Assembly: GCF_001632365.1 (NCBI RefSeq)
Contig: NW_024468612.1
Coordinates: 2,979 to 49,283, forward strand
Direction of reading: 5' to 3'
DNA from: Laetiporus sulphureus 93-53
Lineage: Eukaryota; Basidiomycota; Agaricomycetes; Polyporales; Laetiporaceae
DNA length: 46,305 nucleotides
Part shown: positions 10,715 through 21,066 of the stretch, one piece after another
Layout: every line of letters begins with the position of its first letter
Numbering within the stretch: the first letter of the stretch is position 1
Notes under the pieces: generated by a model
Seen by the model: the letters and a program-made list of their open reading frames with translations, nothing else
The model's database searches: none
What the model was told of the DNA's origin: nothing
Position numbers and translations under genes: made by a program

Positions 10715-10900
10715 GCGCACGAGGGCTTGGTCGCTGCTGGCGCATTGTGGCCATTGCACGTAGATGCAGTGGGGGAGGGCGGGGACATCAGATCGGCGTC
10801 GAGGAGTCGCGCACAAGGGCTTGGTCGCTGGCGCGTTGTGGCCATTGCGCAGATGCAGTGGGGGAGGGCGGGGACATCCAGAGCGTGGCATCGAGGAGCG
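10715..10900. repeat. Imperfect tandem duplication of a 92-94 bp unit
   Basis: Copy 1 (10715-10808) and copy 2 (10809-10900) share CGCGCAC(G/A)AGGGCTTGGTCGCT, TTGTGGCCATTGC, and GATGCAGTGGGGGAGGGCGG followed by GGACATC, with a few substitutions and small indels. The duplication breaks any minus-strand frame here. Confidence 0.8.
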
Positions 10901-11029
10901 CGGAGGTGGCGTCGATCTCTCGGGTGGCAGTGCATGTCGATGAACGTGGTGCGGGTGCGAGGACACAAGCTCTGAAGGGGGGAGGGACGCAAGCTGTGGC
11001 CAGGGAGGGAGCCGAGCTGCGAGTCACGT

Positions 11030-11300
11030 GCGCGCAAAAAGCGCGATAGGCGCGCAAAGTCTGGTGCAGGCGCGCAAAGTATTTGGCGCCCCCGCCAAAA
11101 AGTGTGAACCAGAGTGTGAACCGGGGCCCCGAAAGCGTGATTGGCGCCCGAGTTTGCCGTGAAACGCGCGAGACGCGCGCCGAAAACTGTGAATCGACGG
11201 TTAGGCGCGCAAAGTCTTTGGGCGCTTAGGTGCGCGCGCGCGCGGGCACCTGCCTTATTTGGGCCGTGAACCGCGTGGCGTGGTTCACGTGGTTCACGAC
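11030..11300. repeat. Right subterminal repeat cluster of the candidate element
   Basis: GGCGCGCAAAGT occurs at about 11049, 11069 and 11204. GTGAACC or its complement GGTTCAC occurs at about 11104, 11116, 11266, 11282 and 11291, with a variant at 11189. The left end carries GGTTCAC at 5322 and 5354 and GTGAAC at 5340. Such clusters beside transposon ends commonly bind the element's own recombinase. The GC-rich block also contains a CG dinucleotide run at 11230-11245. Confidence 0.5.
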
Positions 11301-11309
11301 ACTTTGTTT

Positions 11310-11340
11310 CGCACCGGCGGACTTTTCTTGGGATTTTGAG
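11310..11340 (-). repeat. Right arm of the perfect 31-bp inverted repeat
   Basis: Exact reverse complement of 5292-5322. The next bases outward (TTCTCGCG) do not continue the match or show an obvious target-site duplication with the sequence left of 5292. Confidence 0.85.
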
Positions 11341-13164
11341 TTCTCGCGCGAACCTCGTTTTCCACTCGTCTGCAGCTGTGTTTCGACGACGACATTGCGA
11401 ATCCGCCTTTTCCTATTCTTGCTCACCCTACTGCTGCTAGATGATCTCTGTACATTTGGTGGTTTCTGTAGACTCGTGTGCATGTGGTCTTCGTATCTGT
11501 GATACACCGTCATCCGTGGTCTTCGTTGGCACTAGAGACATCTTGATCTGACACTATCGTGGTTGTTCATACTCGTGCTGGCTCTGTTCATGCTGGCTCT
11601 GTTTGTGCGGCTATTACAGCAGTGCTTCACCATCGTTATTCGCCTGTTCGATGCGTTCTGAACTTCGAGGTTGTCTATTCCACATTCAGTGAGCCGGCGG
11701 ACTCATACAAAGCGCAGCGCTGAGTTTCGTGATCTTCATCAATTACATGGCATTGTGAATTCACTGCACGGACGCGATCATTCCAATTGCTTAGGGCACT
11801 TCGCAGATATACCGGCCCCGGGTGATCTGGGCGTACGCCAATCGCATGATCGTGTTTCCCATATATTTTCTCATCGGCCTGACCAGTTGAGTGCCAGTCC
11901 GCTTGTCCCGCTGTTGATTGGCACGCAGTCTGCGGGTATGGATCGACGTACCAGTTGACGCACATGTACGTTGGGAACATATTTTCGTCAACGCGGTTGG
12001 CCGCTGACTCGCAAGCAATTGTGTGTTTACGCTTTGGTAAGCACCTTGCCATGCTTCGAGTGCGCGCTGTCGAACATGACTAGGATTGTGCGATGCAGCA
12101 CCAGCATGTACAGCACAAGTACGTCAGCGTTCTGCTGCCCGTGTGTGCTGAGCGCTGATGCACAGTGCACTTCACAGCCATGACTCCATGGCACATCTAG
12201 CGGATATGCAAGGCCTAGAAGGCGCACGCAGGCGGGATTTTAACCTTGCGTAGTACCTTCTTGAAACTGAAAGGTCCTTTGTTGGCCACATATCCACAGG
12301 GACTTTCGCCATCGTCGTTGAAAGCGCCGCTCTGCATTCGTATGGAACCTGACCAATTGCTTTACCTGGTTGACCCATCTGCAGGGTCTGGACGATCTTT
12401 CCTCACGAAGAACAGACGAACCTCCAATTCGTCAGCAATTACGGCCTACAGCGCGCGCCGCGGCACGACTCGCTGTTCGAGTTTGCTGCACTGAGTTGCA
12501 TGAGGCAAGCGGAAGAGCAGGCGTCCGTCGTACACCCTCGCGGTGAGCGTGCAGTCCGTCAGCCAGCACAGCGAATGGAAGAAGCTGCCCTGGATGCTCG
12601 ATGCCAGCCGTACGGATCCTGCATCGTTGGCCACCTCGGCTGTCGTCCTGCTCGATTAATGATCGAATTGCTCGTCATGCAGCGTTCCATGCTGGAATGT
12701 AGTTATCGATCTACGGCTACGGGCATCTACTCTATACTAACTGCATATTATGTTGTTTCGTTATATTTGACTCGGGACGCCGGATTTAGATATGCTATAT
12801 GTGGGAGTCTTTGGACAATGTAGTGAGTTCTTCGGAGCCTGGGATGTTGCAATTAGGCATGAACAGGCCTCCAGAGCTCCATGTGTAGAGCCTGTGACTC
12901 CGCAGCATTTGTCATACGCCGGCAACGCAAGAACCGCTGCACGCTGTCCTCAATTGTGGTTTTTCCGGTGGTTCCTTGTCGCCCGTCGCCTCAGTGGGCG
13001 TTCTGCCGGGAACTTTCCGCAACTTCTCAGACCTGATGCTTGAGCGCCGCAACATCAGTATTCTGATCATCTATCTTCGACGGTGATGCTTTTAAATTCA
13101 ATGGCTGCTCCTCATTTATAGTGCCGCAACATTGCTGAAACTGACATCGTGAACGGTCGTCACG
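11341..13164. other. Gap without a recognised gene
   Basis: Only short ORFs are present. A small direct repeat, TGCTGGCTCTGTT twice, lies at about 11578-11606. Minus-strand stretches near 11680-12230 and 12250-12630 look faintly protein-like but cannot be assigned. The last 100 bases before 13165 contain TTTAAAT (about 13092) and ATTTATAG (about 13117), possible TATA-type elements for P450-1. Confidence 0.4.
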
Positions 13165-15245
13165 ATGTTGACTCCCTTCATATTGGTGCTCGTGGCTGCC
13201 TCAGTAGCGGCCCTTGCTCTTCGCCGTGTCCTGACCTGCTCTTTGCTCCAGAGGCTGCCACTTCCTCCGGGTGAGATGCGCCTTAAATGTCCTGCCCGCT
13301 GAAGGGCTCACATCAGCTGTCACGGCGACGCAGGGCCAAAGCCTCTGCCATTTGTCGGAAACTTGTTCCAGATACCATCGGAGGGGAGAATTAAGCAATT
13401 CACGCAATGGAGACAGACATATGGTTCGCTGGTTGCCACGGCGCTGTGTATGAAGCGACTAATGTGACCATCTCAGGGGATGTTGTGTATTTCCATGCCT
13501 GCGGAAGAGAATTCGTCGTTCTCAATTCGGCCTCCGCGGCGATAGACTTGCTAGACAAACGGGGCACACTCTATAGTGACCGGCCATACTCAACCATGGC
13601 GTCTATCTTAGTCGGCCGCTGGAAGTCACTCCTACAATTGCGCTACGGCGAGCGCTTCCGCATCAGTCGGAAACACATGCGCAACGCGCTGAATGCGCGA
13701 ACGATCGCCGAATCGTTGGGCTTCCAGGAAGACGAGTCTGTGAGACTGTTGCAAGCCTTGCTGGTCACACCCGAACAGTTTCCAGCGCACATTCGAAGGT
13801 ATGTACAACAGGTTTCAGTGCGCCGTTTCACTGAATAGTCTGTGCAGAAACGTTGGTGCAGTCAGCCTCAATCTGACATACGGGTATCGGCTGTATGAGG
13901 GCGATGGATACCTGCTGACACTCGCAGAGGAGTTTTCCCGGACTACCGGCGATGCGCTGGCATCAGGGAGGTGGCTCGTGGATATTTTTCCCTGGCGTGC
14001 GTCGTATCAGCTAATATTCATGCTTTTATCTGATTCGCTCTTTTACAGTGAGATACGTCCCGTCATGGATGCCTGGGGCGCATTTCAAGCGATGGGCGCA
14101 GTGGGCCCATCGCCGCTGCGAGGAGCTCGTCGACGCGCCGTATGACTACGTCAAGACAAGAATCGTATAGATGCCTATCATATCTTTCATCGAGGTTAGA
14201 GTTGACTGAATTAACAGGCAGAAGGCAATGCTACCTCGTGTTTCACCTCTCGTGCGTTGGAAGCGCTTCGGAAGGAGACACGGAAGACTCCGACGCTCGA
14301 AGACGAAGACATCATCAAGAACGTTGCAACAAGTTTGTACACCGGTATGGGACAGTGTAGTCGCTGTTGAACTTATTATTCACGAACCTTCTGCATAGCT
14401 GGCACTGATACGGTCAGCAATCCTGGATCTGCTTGTAAGATGGCACATATCGCCGTTTGCCAGACGGTAGCGATGTTATCTTCGTTCATTCTCATGATGG
14501 TCTGCCACCCGGACATTCAGAGAAAGGCCCAAGCCGAGATCGATAAAGTCACCGGTGGCACGCGACTTCCCACTCACGCGGACCAGGACAAGCTGCCCTA
14601 CATGGAATGTGTTATCAAAGAGCTTCACCGTTACAACCCAGTTGCTCCCTTCGTCCCTCATAGCGTGATGCAGGACGACGAATACCGCGGATTCAGGATC
14701 CCTAAAGGCGCGTGGGTGGGAGCAAATACATGGTGTGATTCCTCGTGGCTGTCTCAGCAGTACTATGCTAGATTGTAACGAACGACGGTAGGGCTATACT
14801 GCGCGACCCTGAGATTTATTCAGAGCCCGAGCGGTTCAATCCCGATCGTTTGATGAATGATGAGAAGCACACACCTCAGCGGGATCCGCGAGAGTTCTCG
14901 TTCGGACTCGGCAGGCAGTGGGTTTTGTCTTGCATTGATTGTTATCTGCTTCGTGTTAATGCATTATCCTCAGTCGTTGCCCTGGCGTGATGCTAGCAGC
15001 ATCCACGTTGTTTATCGTCGTCTCACGGACTCTTGCCGTCTTTGATATTCTCAAACCGGTCGATGAGCTTGGACAAGAGTACATGCCTTCCATGGAATTC
15101 ACATCGGACAACATAGTGTACGTTGCATTACCACATTGCTCGGCCTGCTAAGTTCCTTGTTGCATCCAGATACCCCAAACCATTCAAATGCAGAATTCTC
15201 CCACGCTCTACCGAGGCTATTGCTATTATCCAGCACCACAGCTAA
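13165..15245 (+). CDS. Cytochrome P450 (P450-1), 11 exons, about 512 residues
   Basis: Exons: 13165-13270, 13334-13423, 13477-13798, 13848-13996, 14049-14164, 14218-14344, 14399-14412, 14464-14732, 14792-14917, 14974-15117, 15170-15245. All join in frame at GT-AG borders with no stop. The protein has an N-terminal membrane anchor (about residues 2-22), the proline hinge LPLPPGPKP, the I-helix oxygen-activation motif AGTDTT, the K-helix ExxR in KELHR, PERFNPDR, and the haem-binding loop FGLGRHRCPG with Cys as axial ligand. His replaces the usual Arg of FxxGxRxCxG, a known fungal variant. It probably sits in the ER membrane and hydroxylates a small molecule with electrons from P450 reductase. 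The substrate and CYP family are unknown. It converges on the membrane-protein gene at 15712. Confidence 0.93.
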
Positions 15246-15711
15246 TCTGGTGAGATACATGTCATGTCTGCCGTGACTAGAGGGCTCACCAAACTGCATT
15301 CACAGTCTTGGATACGCCAGCTATATCGAATATAGCTGTTGTTTCGAAAGCTATCGCGTCTACTTCAATTGCAACGGCAGAAACCAGGCTAGCTGAGGCT
15401 CGCCGGAAAATGCGATGATTCAACAATATCAAAGTGGTGTTAAGGCGATTGCAGAGTAGGAATGTCCAGAGTTCCGGCGCGTTAGCGAACGTTCGACGCA
15501 TGATTTAATACCTACTAGTACCTAGCAGAATCATCCTTGAATTCAGAACCATCCCTCAAAGTCAACCTATGCTCTTGCGATGGCGTGCGATTTGTTTATG
15601 ACCAGTCACCATGATTATCCAGTCGATATAGTTCCGTTCTGAGACATTCATACATATATACATGTGATCCGCAAGTGGTGAGTAGTGTATCCCTGACTCT
15701 GAATCCCTATT

Positions 15712-17105
15712 CTACACGCAGGACTTGCTCATCTCGGTGAATGTATCTGCAACATACCTCTCCCCAGTGGGTTCCTGTTCCACGGCCTGATTGATGTTGA
15801 TCGCCACTGGTCGCATCACGTAACTCTGCTGATTGTTATGATTCATCCTCTGTCCGAAGCGGACACTGCTGATAGAGGTGGATGATTGGGCGCTTTGCGA
15901 CCAACCCAGTCCGACTCTGACGTTAATGAGTGTGAAGGATATCCCAGCTATGAATGGAAGCGTCTCGTTGCTGAGGACCTGGAGGTCGGTCTTCGCCTCA
16001 AACGTGATTAGGAAGAAGAGGCTCCATATCCTAGTGTGCGTCGACTGAAGTTAATTTGTCTGCGAGTCAAAATGCTATTAGACCCACGAGTACAGAGCGG
16101 CACTCTCAATGATAGTTGCCAGCACGGACTATTATGCAGCAGCATCAGAAACGTTGTGAATTTAATGCGTAGACCGACTGACCATTGTTCGTGCACCTAT
16201 GCTAGGTCGTAGGGATGAGCTCATGCTCCAAATACGCCAGGCAATCATAACTGTCAATATATCAGTGCAGCATAATCGAACACCATAAATGGGAAACATA
16301 CCGGTACAATATACATTCGTACTGAAACCGTATGTGTGTTATTGGACAAGTGTGTGATGTTGGGGAGGCTCACGCACCAAAGCGATGTCGCGACGTTGGT
16401 CGTTAACCAATCACCCAGAGTACCGGCCCAGATACTCTCTCCGAATGACATTTGCGTAAGCTGATAGATTGTGCCGATCCCAGCCACTGTAATAATCCCC
16501 TCATATACCTCTTCATTTGCGAAATGATGCTTGAACTTGTGCCCACCAAATAAGCCCAGCCAAGTGCATATTGGAAAAATCACCACTCGAATATTGTATG
16601 CCCATACGATCCAAAGACGATAAAGCTTAAGAATTTATTGAGAAACACACGAATATGCGCTCACACTAGAATTTATTTGTTTACACTTACAAACATTGCA
16701 TCGGTCAAAACAATCACCACAATCGTGGCAGCACTTTGCACGATCTCCGTCGGACGTGAAAGATCTCCATAGTATTCCAACGGACCGTTGGAAAAGTAGA
16801 TGAAAGCCTCAAAGACGCGTACGACTTCCACAATCCAATGCTACCCGCAATGACCTACGTCAACTTGAATGCGAGATCCATGCGAAAAAAATGCTCACCA
16901 AGGTGTTAGCGATGAAAACTAAGACGACGAAGACCATAATAGTTGCATGGGATATCCGTGACATAGAATTTCGCTTCCCATACATTTGCTGGCGTTGCCA
17001 CAATAGAAGCAAGGATATAATAGACAAGACGAAGAATACGCCATATAGAAATGTTTCTATACAGGTAGTTGCAAGTTCCGCAGAAGGAATGTTCACAGAA
17101 CCCAT
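15712..17105 (-). CDS. Multi-pass fungal membrane protein, copy 1
   Basis: Exons include 16899-17105, 16691-16840, 16547-16625, 16378-16486, the 20-nt micro-exon 16302-16321, and further exons down to the stop at 15712-15714. The protein begins MGSVNIPSAELATTC and has hydrophobic segments consistent with about seven membrane passes. Family-like landmarks are VFEAFIYFSNGPLEYYGDLS, RLWIVWAYN, GTIYQLTQMSFGESIW, NVYCTVMIAWRIW and NETLPFIAG, with a polar tail. It is a clear paralog of 30307-31717 with the same intron layout. Function is unknown; such lineage-expanded basidiomycete proteins are often suspected receptors or transporters. CTATATAAAC near 17187-17196 (read on the minus strand) is a likely TATA box. 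Confidence 0.85.
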
Positions 17106-17387
17106 GGCCCTAGGATGTCAGCTGGGCAACTGACGCAGGTGTCAGTGAAGCCGTACAGCGCTTGAAGGACCGAAGTTGAAGTCAGTTTATATAGTCGATG
17201 GACCTGGAACTGAAGTGCCACATACTGCAAGCTAACAACGTGCAAGTTCCCCAAAGATCCGGTAGCTAGGTCGGACTGGCAGTGCCGACTGAAAGAGCAT
17301 ACGGAAGGAATAATGTGAAGCAGATCGCATCGAGACGCCACACAGAAAGAGCATCACAACATGTGATGGATCTAGGGAGACTATCAG

Positions 17388-17560
17388 TTACGACTGATGG
17401 ATTGGTGATGCATCATGGTGAACGAGGCGAGCCACTCACCTTGCTCTCTCAACCAGGCATCAGATGAATATGAAGAGACGCCAATATGACTCATAGTGAA
17501 AATATGTCCAGTGTCAGGTTGTCATGTAACATTCAGGGTCGGAACTCCGAGTCGCTCCTG
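17388..17560 (+). repeat. Left arm of a diverged inverted repeat around the lactate dehydrogenase gene
   Basis: A core of 35 bases at 17436-17470 (starting TCACCTTGCTCTC) is the exact reverse complement of 20951-20985. Weaker matching extends on both sides, including GATGCATCA to the left and GTCAGGTTGTCATGTAA to the right. The arm lies in the divergent interval between membrane protein 1 and the dehydrogenase. Confidence 0.75.
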
Positions 17561-18322
17561 AATAGAGGAAAATAATTGGATAGAGAATGGGAAAATTTGC
17601 ACGAACCCAGAGCAAGGAACGAGCGCTGGGTCGAGCGCTCGCTTACCGCTTACTAAGCAAATGGACGAGGAGAGCTTTCCCCGCTAGAGTATCGCTGCAC
17701 GCTCGCCCCACCATTTTGGAACCCCTTCAGTGCTTAATGATAGTATAGTTGTGCCATCCTCCGTTAGGCCGCTACGCCACCACTTCACGCTCAAGAGATT
17801 CGGCCTCAGAACCCCCGGATCGTTGGCCGGCGAATTGGCTCGGTTCATGATCAGCCAATTGTCGAAGTGCTTCCAGCGCACGCTAACGGAGCTAGTACTA
17901 TAGTACTGATAGAACCGAGCCTCTGGCATGTTCTCATTTTCTGTTACTTCATCTCCCATCATTAACTGATCCTTGACTGCGGGTGCAATACCACCCCATC
18001 TCAGAATGGAACGAAGAGTTCATCATCAACTTGTCCATCATGATGGTGATGTGGAGCTGACTGACCATGTGCTGCGGATTTCTCCCCTATTTTTAGTTGT
18101 GTTTTCTGCCAACCAACGACGGCAATCCATTATCGAACACATCATCCACATGCTCGAAGGTGCGAAGCAAGGATACCCTGAGCCCATAGTACGATCAAAT
18201 CCGGTCTCCAGGGCTCAGTGTCAGACGGTTTTAAACCCAGAACTGTGCATACTTCAATCCGTCCATCTTCGTCCCTTCCCTGCATCCTAAGCTTGGACCT
18301 TTGGGAATCTGCGTAGTGCACC
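17561..18322. other. Upstream interval of the lactate dehydrogenase gene
   Basis: No gene is assigned. A minus-strand ORF at 17684-17962 (92 codons, with WKHFDNWLIMN and VKWWRSGLTEDG) has protein-like composition but no recognised family. Upstream exons of the dehydrogenase, for instance a mitochondrial presequence, could lie here, because TAG at 18312-18314 just before the chosen ATG could act as a splice acceptor. Confidence 0.35.
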
Positions 18323-20534
18323 ATGGAGCTGAACAACGAGTATGGCACACCAGAGGATTTCCGCAAAGCTGTAGTGGAGTTACGAAATGCCCTTCCTGCT
18401 CAGAATACAGTATCCACCGACTCCGCTGTGTTGAAAACTCACGGAGACTCCAGGTTCGATTACCACCCTGGTGCATGTTCTCCGCAATTGAAAATGTATG
18501 TGGTACTGATGGCAGAGCGCAGAATCTCCACCTACTGTTGTGGCATTCCCCAACTCGACAGAGGATGTGGTTGCCATTGTTAAGATCGCATTGAAGTATA
18601 AGATGCCAATTATCCCATACTCTGGCGCTACCAGCTTGGAGGGAAATTTTAGAGCTGTTAGTATGAGATCAATAGCTCAGCACAGAAACATTTTTGAAGA
18701 AATGTGCATTAACAGCCACCTATCGGGGGTATCTGCGTTGACCTATCTCGCATGAACAAAATCCTAGAGATACACGGTGAGAGTACACAATTTCTACTAC
18801 GAGCGCCTCTCTTTAATGCTAAAATTCATATTCACAGAGGCGGATTCGGACGTGGTCTGCCAGCCGGGGGTGCAGTGGACGCATCTCAATGATGCTCTGA
18901 AGGAGAAAGGTGCGCGTTTATCGCTCCTCGGGGTTCATAAATTGACGTTTACCAACCTACATACACTGAGTCAGGCATACGATTGTTCTTCCCGGTCATT
19001 CCATTTCTCTCGATCTTACTGGAGTATGCTCAATACTGACTCAGTAACGAGATAGCTTGACCCAGGATATGGCGCGACCATTGGCGGTATGATCAGTACG
19101 GGTTGCTCTGGGAGTACGCGCATATCTCTCATTGTCATCATGCTTGCATAGCTTATATTCCCCCAAGCAAACGCGGTCTGCTACGGAACTGCCAAGGGAG
19201 AGTGGATTCTGAACATTGTGCGGATTTTATTATGGTATTGTCTCTACTCCATTAACTCAATAAGCGTCATAGACTGTCGTTCTCCCCAACGGTCAAGTCA
19301 TGAAGACCCGGCAGCGGTCACGCAAATCTTCTGCCGGGTTCGATAGTACCAAACTATTCATAGGAGCTGAAGGAACGCTGGGAATCATCACTGAAGGTCC
19401 GTCCGTGACATGAGCGCTGCGGTACGCTGCTAAAATAGAATCGTTCAACACAGCTACACTCCGTCTTGCTCCAGTTCTTGACACCAATGTTGCCGTTGTT
19501 TCGTTCCCCGACGCTCGGAGCGCCAGTAATGCGGTAATTGAGGTAATGAACAGAGGCGTTGGAGCTCGTGAGTTGTCATGCTACTTAAGCGTTGCTTACG
19601 ATTCAAGCTACGCGATACAGAATGCATCGAGCTCGTCGATGACGTCTTCATGCATGCTGTAAATGCAAGTGGGCTATATGAGCAGAAATGGCCAGAAACC
19701 GATTCCCTATTCATCAAATTTCAAGGATCCACTGCTCGTGCAATCCAAGAAGGCAGCGATATTGCTCGGGAAGTCATGACGAAACACGGAGCAATTGCGT
19801 TCGAGCTGGCGAAGAATGAGCAAGAAGCGACAGATCTGTGGAACATTCGTAAGAACGCCCTTCATGCAGGCCTTAAGCTGGTTCCCGGCGCTCGTGGGTG
19901 GAGCACGGACGTCTGGTGAGGTTCTAGCCAACACGAGCATTTCGATGGCTAAACTGCTCCGCAGTGTCCCGGTATCTCGCCTGCCGGAGATAATTACAGA
20001 GACGAAGAAGGATATCGCAAAGACGACCATCACGTCGGTCGTGATAGGCCACGCAGGAGATGGTATGCATCCACAATTGCCATGCTGAGCTCGCACAATG
20101 ACCTCGTACCTGCTAGGAAACTTCCACACCCTCTTGCTGTTTCGCGATGATGCAGAACTCGAAGTTGCTCGCCAATTGGCAGACAGAATGGCAGAACGCG
20201 CGATAGCGCTTGAAGGGACATGTGCGTCGACTTGATTTCACATCCGTAGACTTAACACTCATATTACTGGATGTAGGCACCGGAGAACATGGGGTGGGCA
20301 TCGGCAAGCGAAAGTATTTGAAGCAGGAATTGGGAGAGGGCACAATCGACTTCATGAAGACCATCAAACGGGCAATCGACCCCTTGAACCTGTTCAATCC
20401 CGGCAAGGCGAGTATTCAAGTCATAATGCTTTTCGACTGACTCACTGGTATACTCTGTTTCAAAGCTCTACCCGGACTCTAACGACGATTTCAACTATAC
20501 AGTTGGGGTCGATGGGTCGATCCTCGGTTGTTGA
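18323..20534 (+). CDS. DLD1: FAD-linked D-lactate dehydrogenase (cytochrome), 14 exons, about 492 residues
   Basis: Exons: 18323-18470, 18523-18656, 18716-18776, 18838-18909, 18975-18994, 19056-19113, 19168-19217, 19273-19396, 19454-19567, 19621-19915, 19965-20062, 20117-20221, 20277-20407, 20466-20534. The product oxidises D-lactate to pyruvate and passes electrons to cytochrome c. The N-terminal FAD_binding_4 domain shows [40 protein letters not shown] and [12 protein letters not shown]. The FAD-oxidase C domain shows [25 protein letters not shown] and [15 protein letters not shown]. The last intron appears to be GC-AG (AAG|GCGAGT). The start at 18323 has a good ACCATGG context but gives no mitochondrial presequence, so an upstream exon is possible. 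It converges on P450-2. Confidence 0.9.
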
Positions 20535-20869
20535 ATGCAGTAGAATTGTCCGTTTCTCCTTGTTCTCGTATAACCTGTAAGTGTACCTTGAAGCTTTGCA
20601 CTCTCTGTTTTGATCTCGCAAAGCGTATCTCGCGAGTTGTATGTCGTAGCTGTCTGACAAATAATAGCCTCGCACGTTGCCACTGAAATATGATTCTCAG
20701 CGCATCCTGCTAGCCGCGCGTACTGGCAGAAGTTCTTGTTCATCCTAGCAATCATTTCTATCCACGTCGATGAAAAGGCATACATCCTCGATGGTTACCA
20801 TTCTAGAAGGGAACGGACAATGCTTTCGCACAGACAAAGCACTATACTGGGTATTCGGACCCAAAACTT

Positions 20870-21030
20870 TACATGACAACCTGACGTATGTCAAATGTTC
20901 AATGTGATTGGGCCAGACATTTTTTCAGTGTTCTTATCGGCATGTCTTCGTATTCATCTGATGCCTGGTTGAGAGAGCAAGGTGATGACTGGCCTTGTCC
21001 GCCGTGATGCATCATGTATCCACCAATCAT
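20870..21030 (-). repeat. Right arm of the diverged inverted repeat
   Basis: Reverse-complement partner of 17388-17560; positions 20951-20985 are the identical 35-bp core. It lies between the dehydrogenase stop (20534) and the P450-2 stop (21067). Divergence outside the core makes it an older duplication. Confidence 0.75.
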
Positions 21031-21066
21031 AGCCACTGGAAGTGACCTATTGCGTTCCATGTGACT

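Larger units (their letters stand above)
5292..11340. mobile_element. Candidate 6-kb element encoding a Crypton/Ndc10-type recombinase within inverted repeats
   Basis: The segment has a perfect 31-bp inverted repeat at both ends, short repeated motifs next to the ends (GGTTCAC in both orientations, and GGCGCGCAAAGT three times on the right), a multi-exon recombinase gene on the plus strand, and a decayed gene on the minus strand converging on it near 9.7 kb. It directly follows a retroelement LTR fragment. Known Cryptons use a tyrosine recombinase and generally lack terminal inverted repeats. The structure is therefore either an unusual Crypton derivative or a Crypton-type gene carried by another DNA transposon. 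In-frame stops in the gene suggest an old copy. Confidence 0.55.

Noticed and set aside
12389..12823. Plus-strand open frame (IFPHEEQTNLQFVSNYG...) resembling part of the membrane-protein family
   Set aside because: The likeness to TNLQFVANETLG is short and not continued; no flanking family segments are present.
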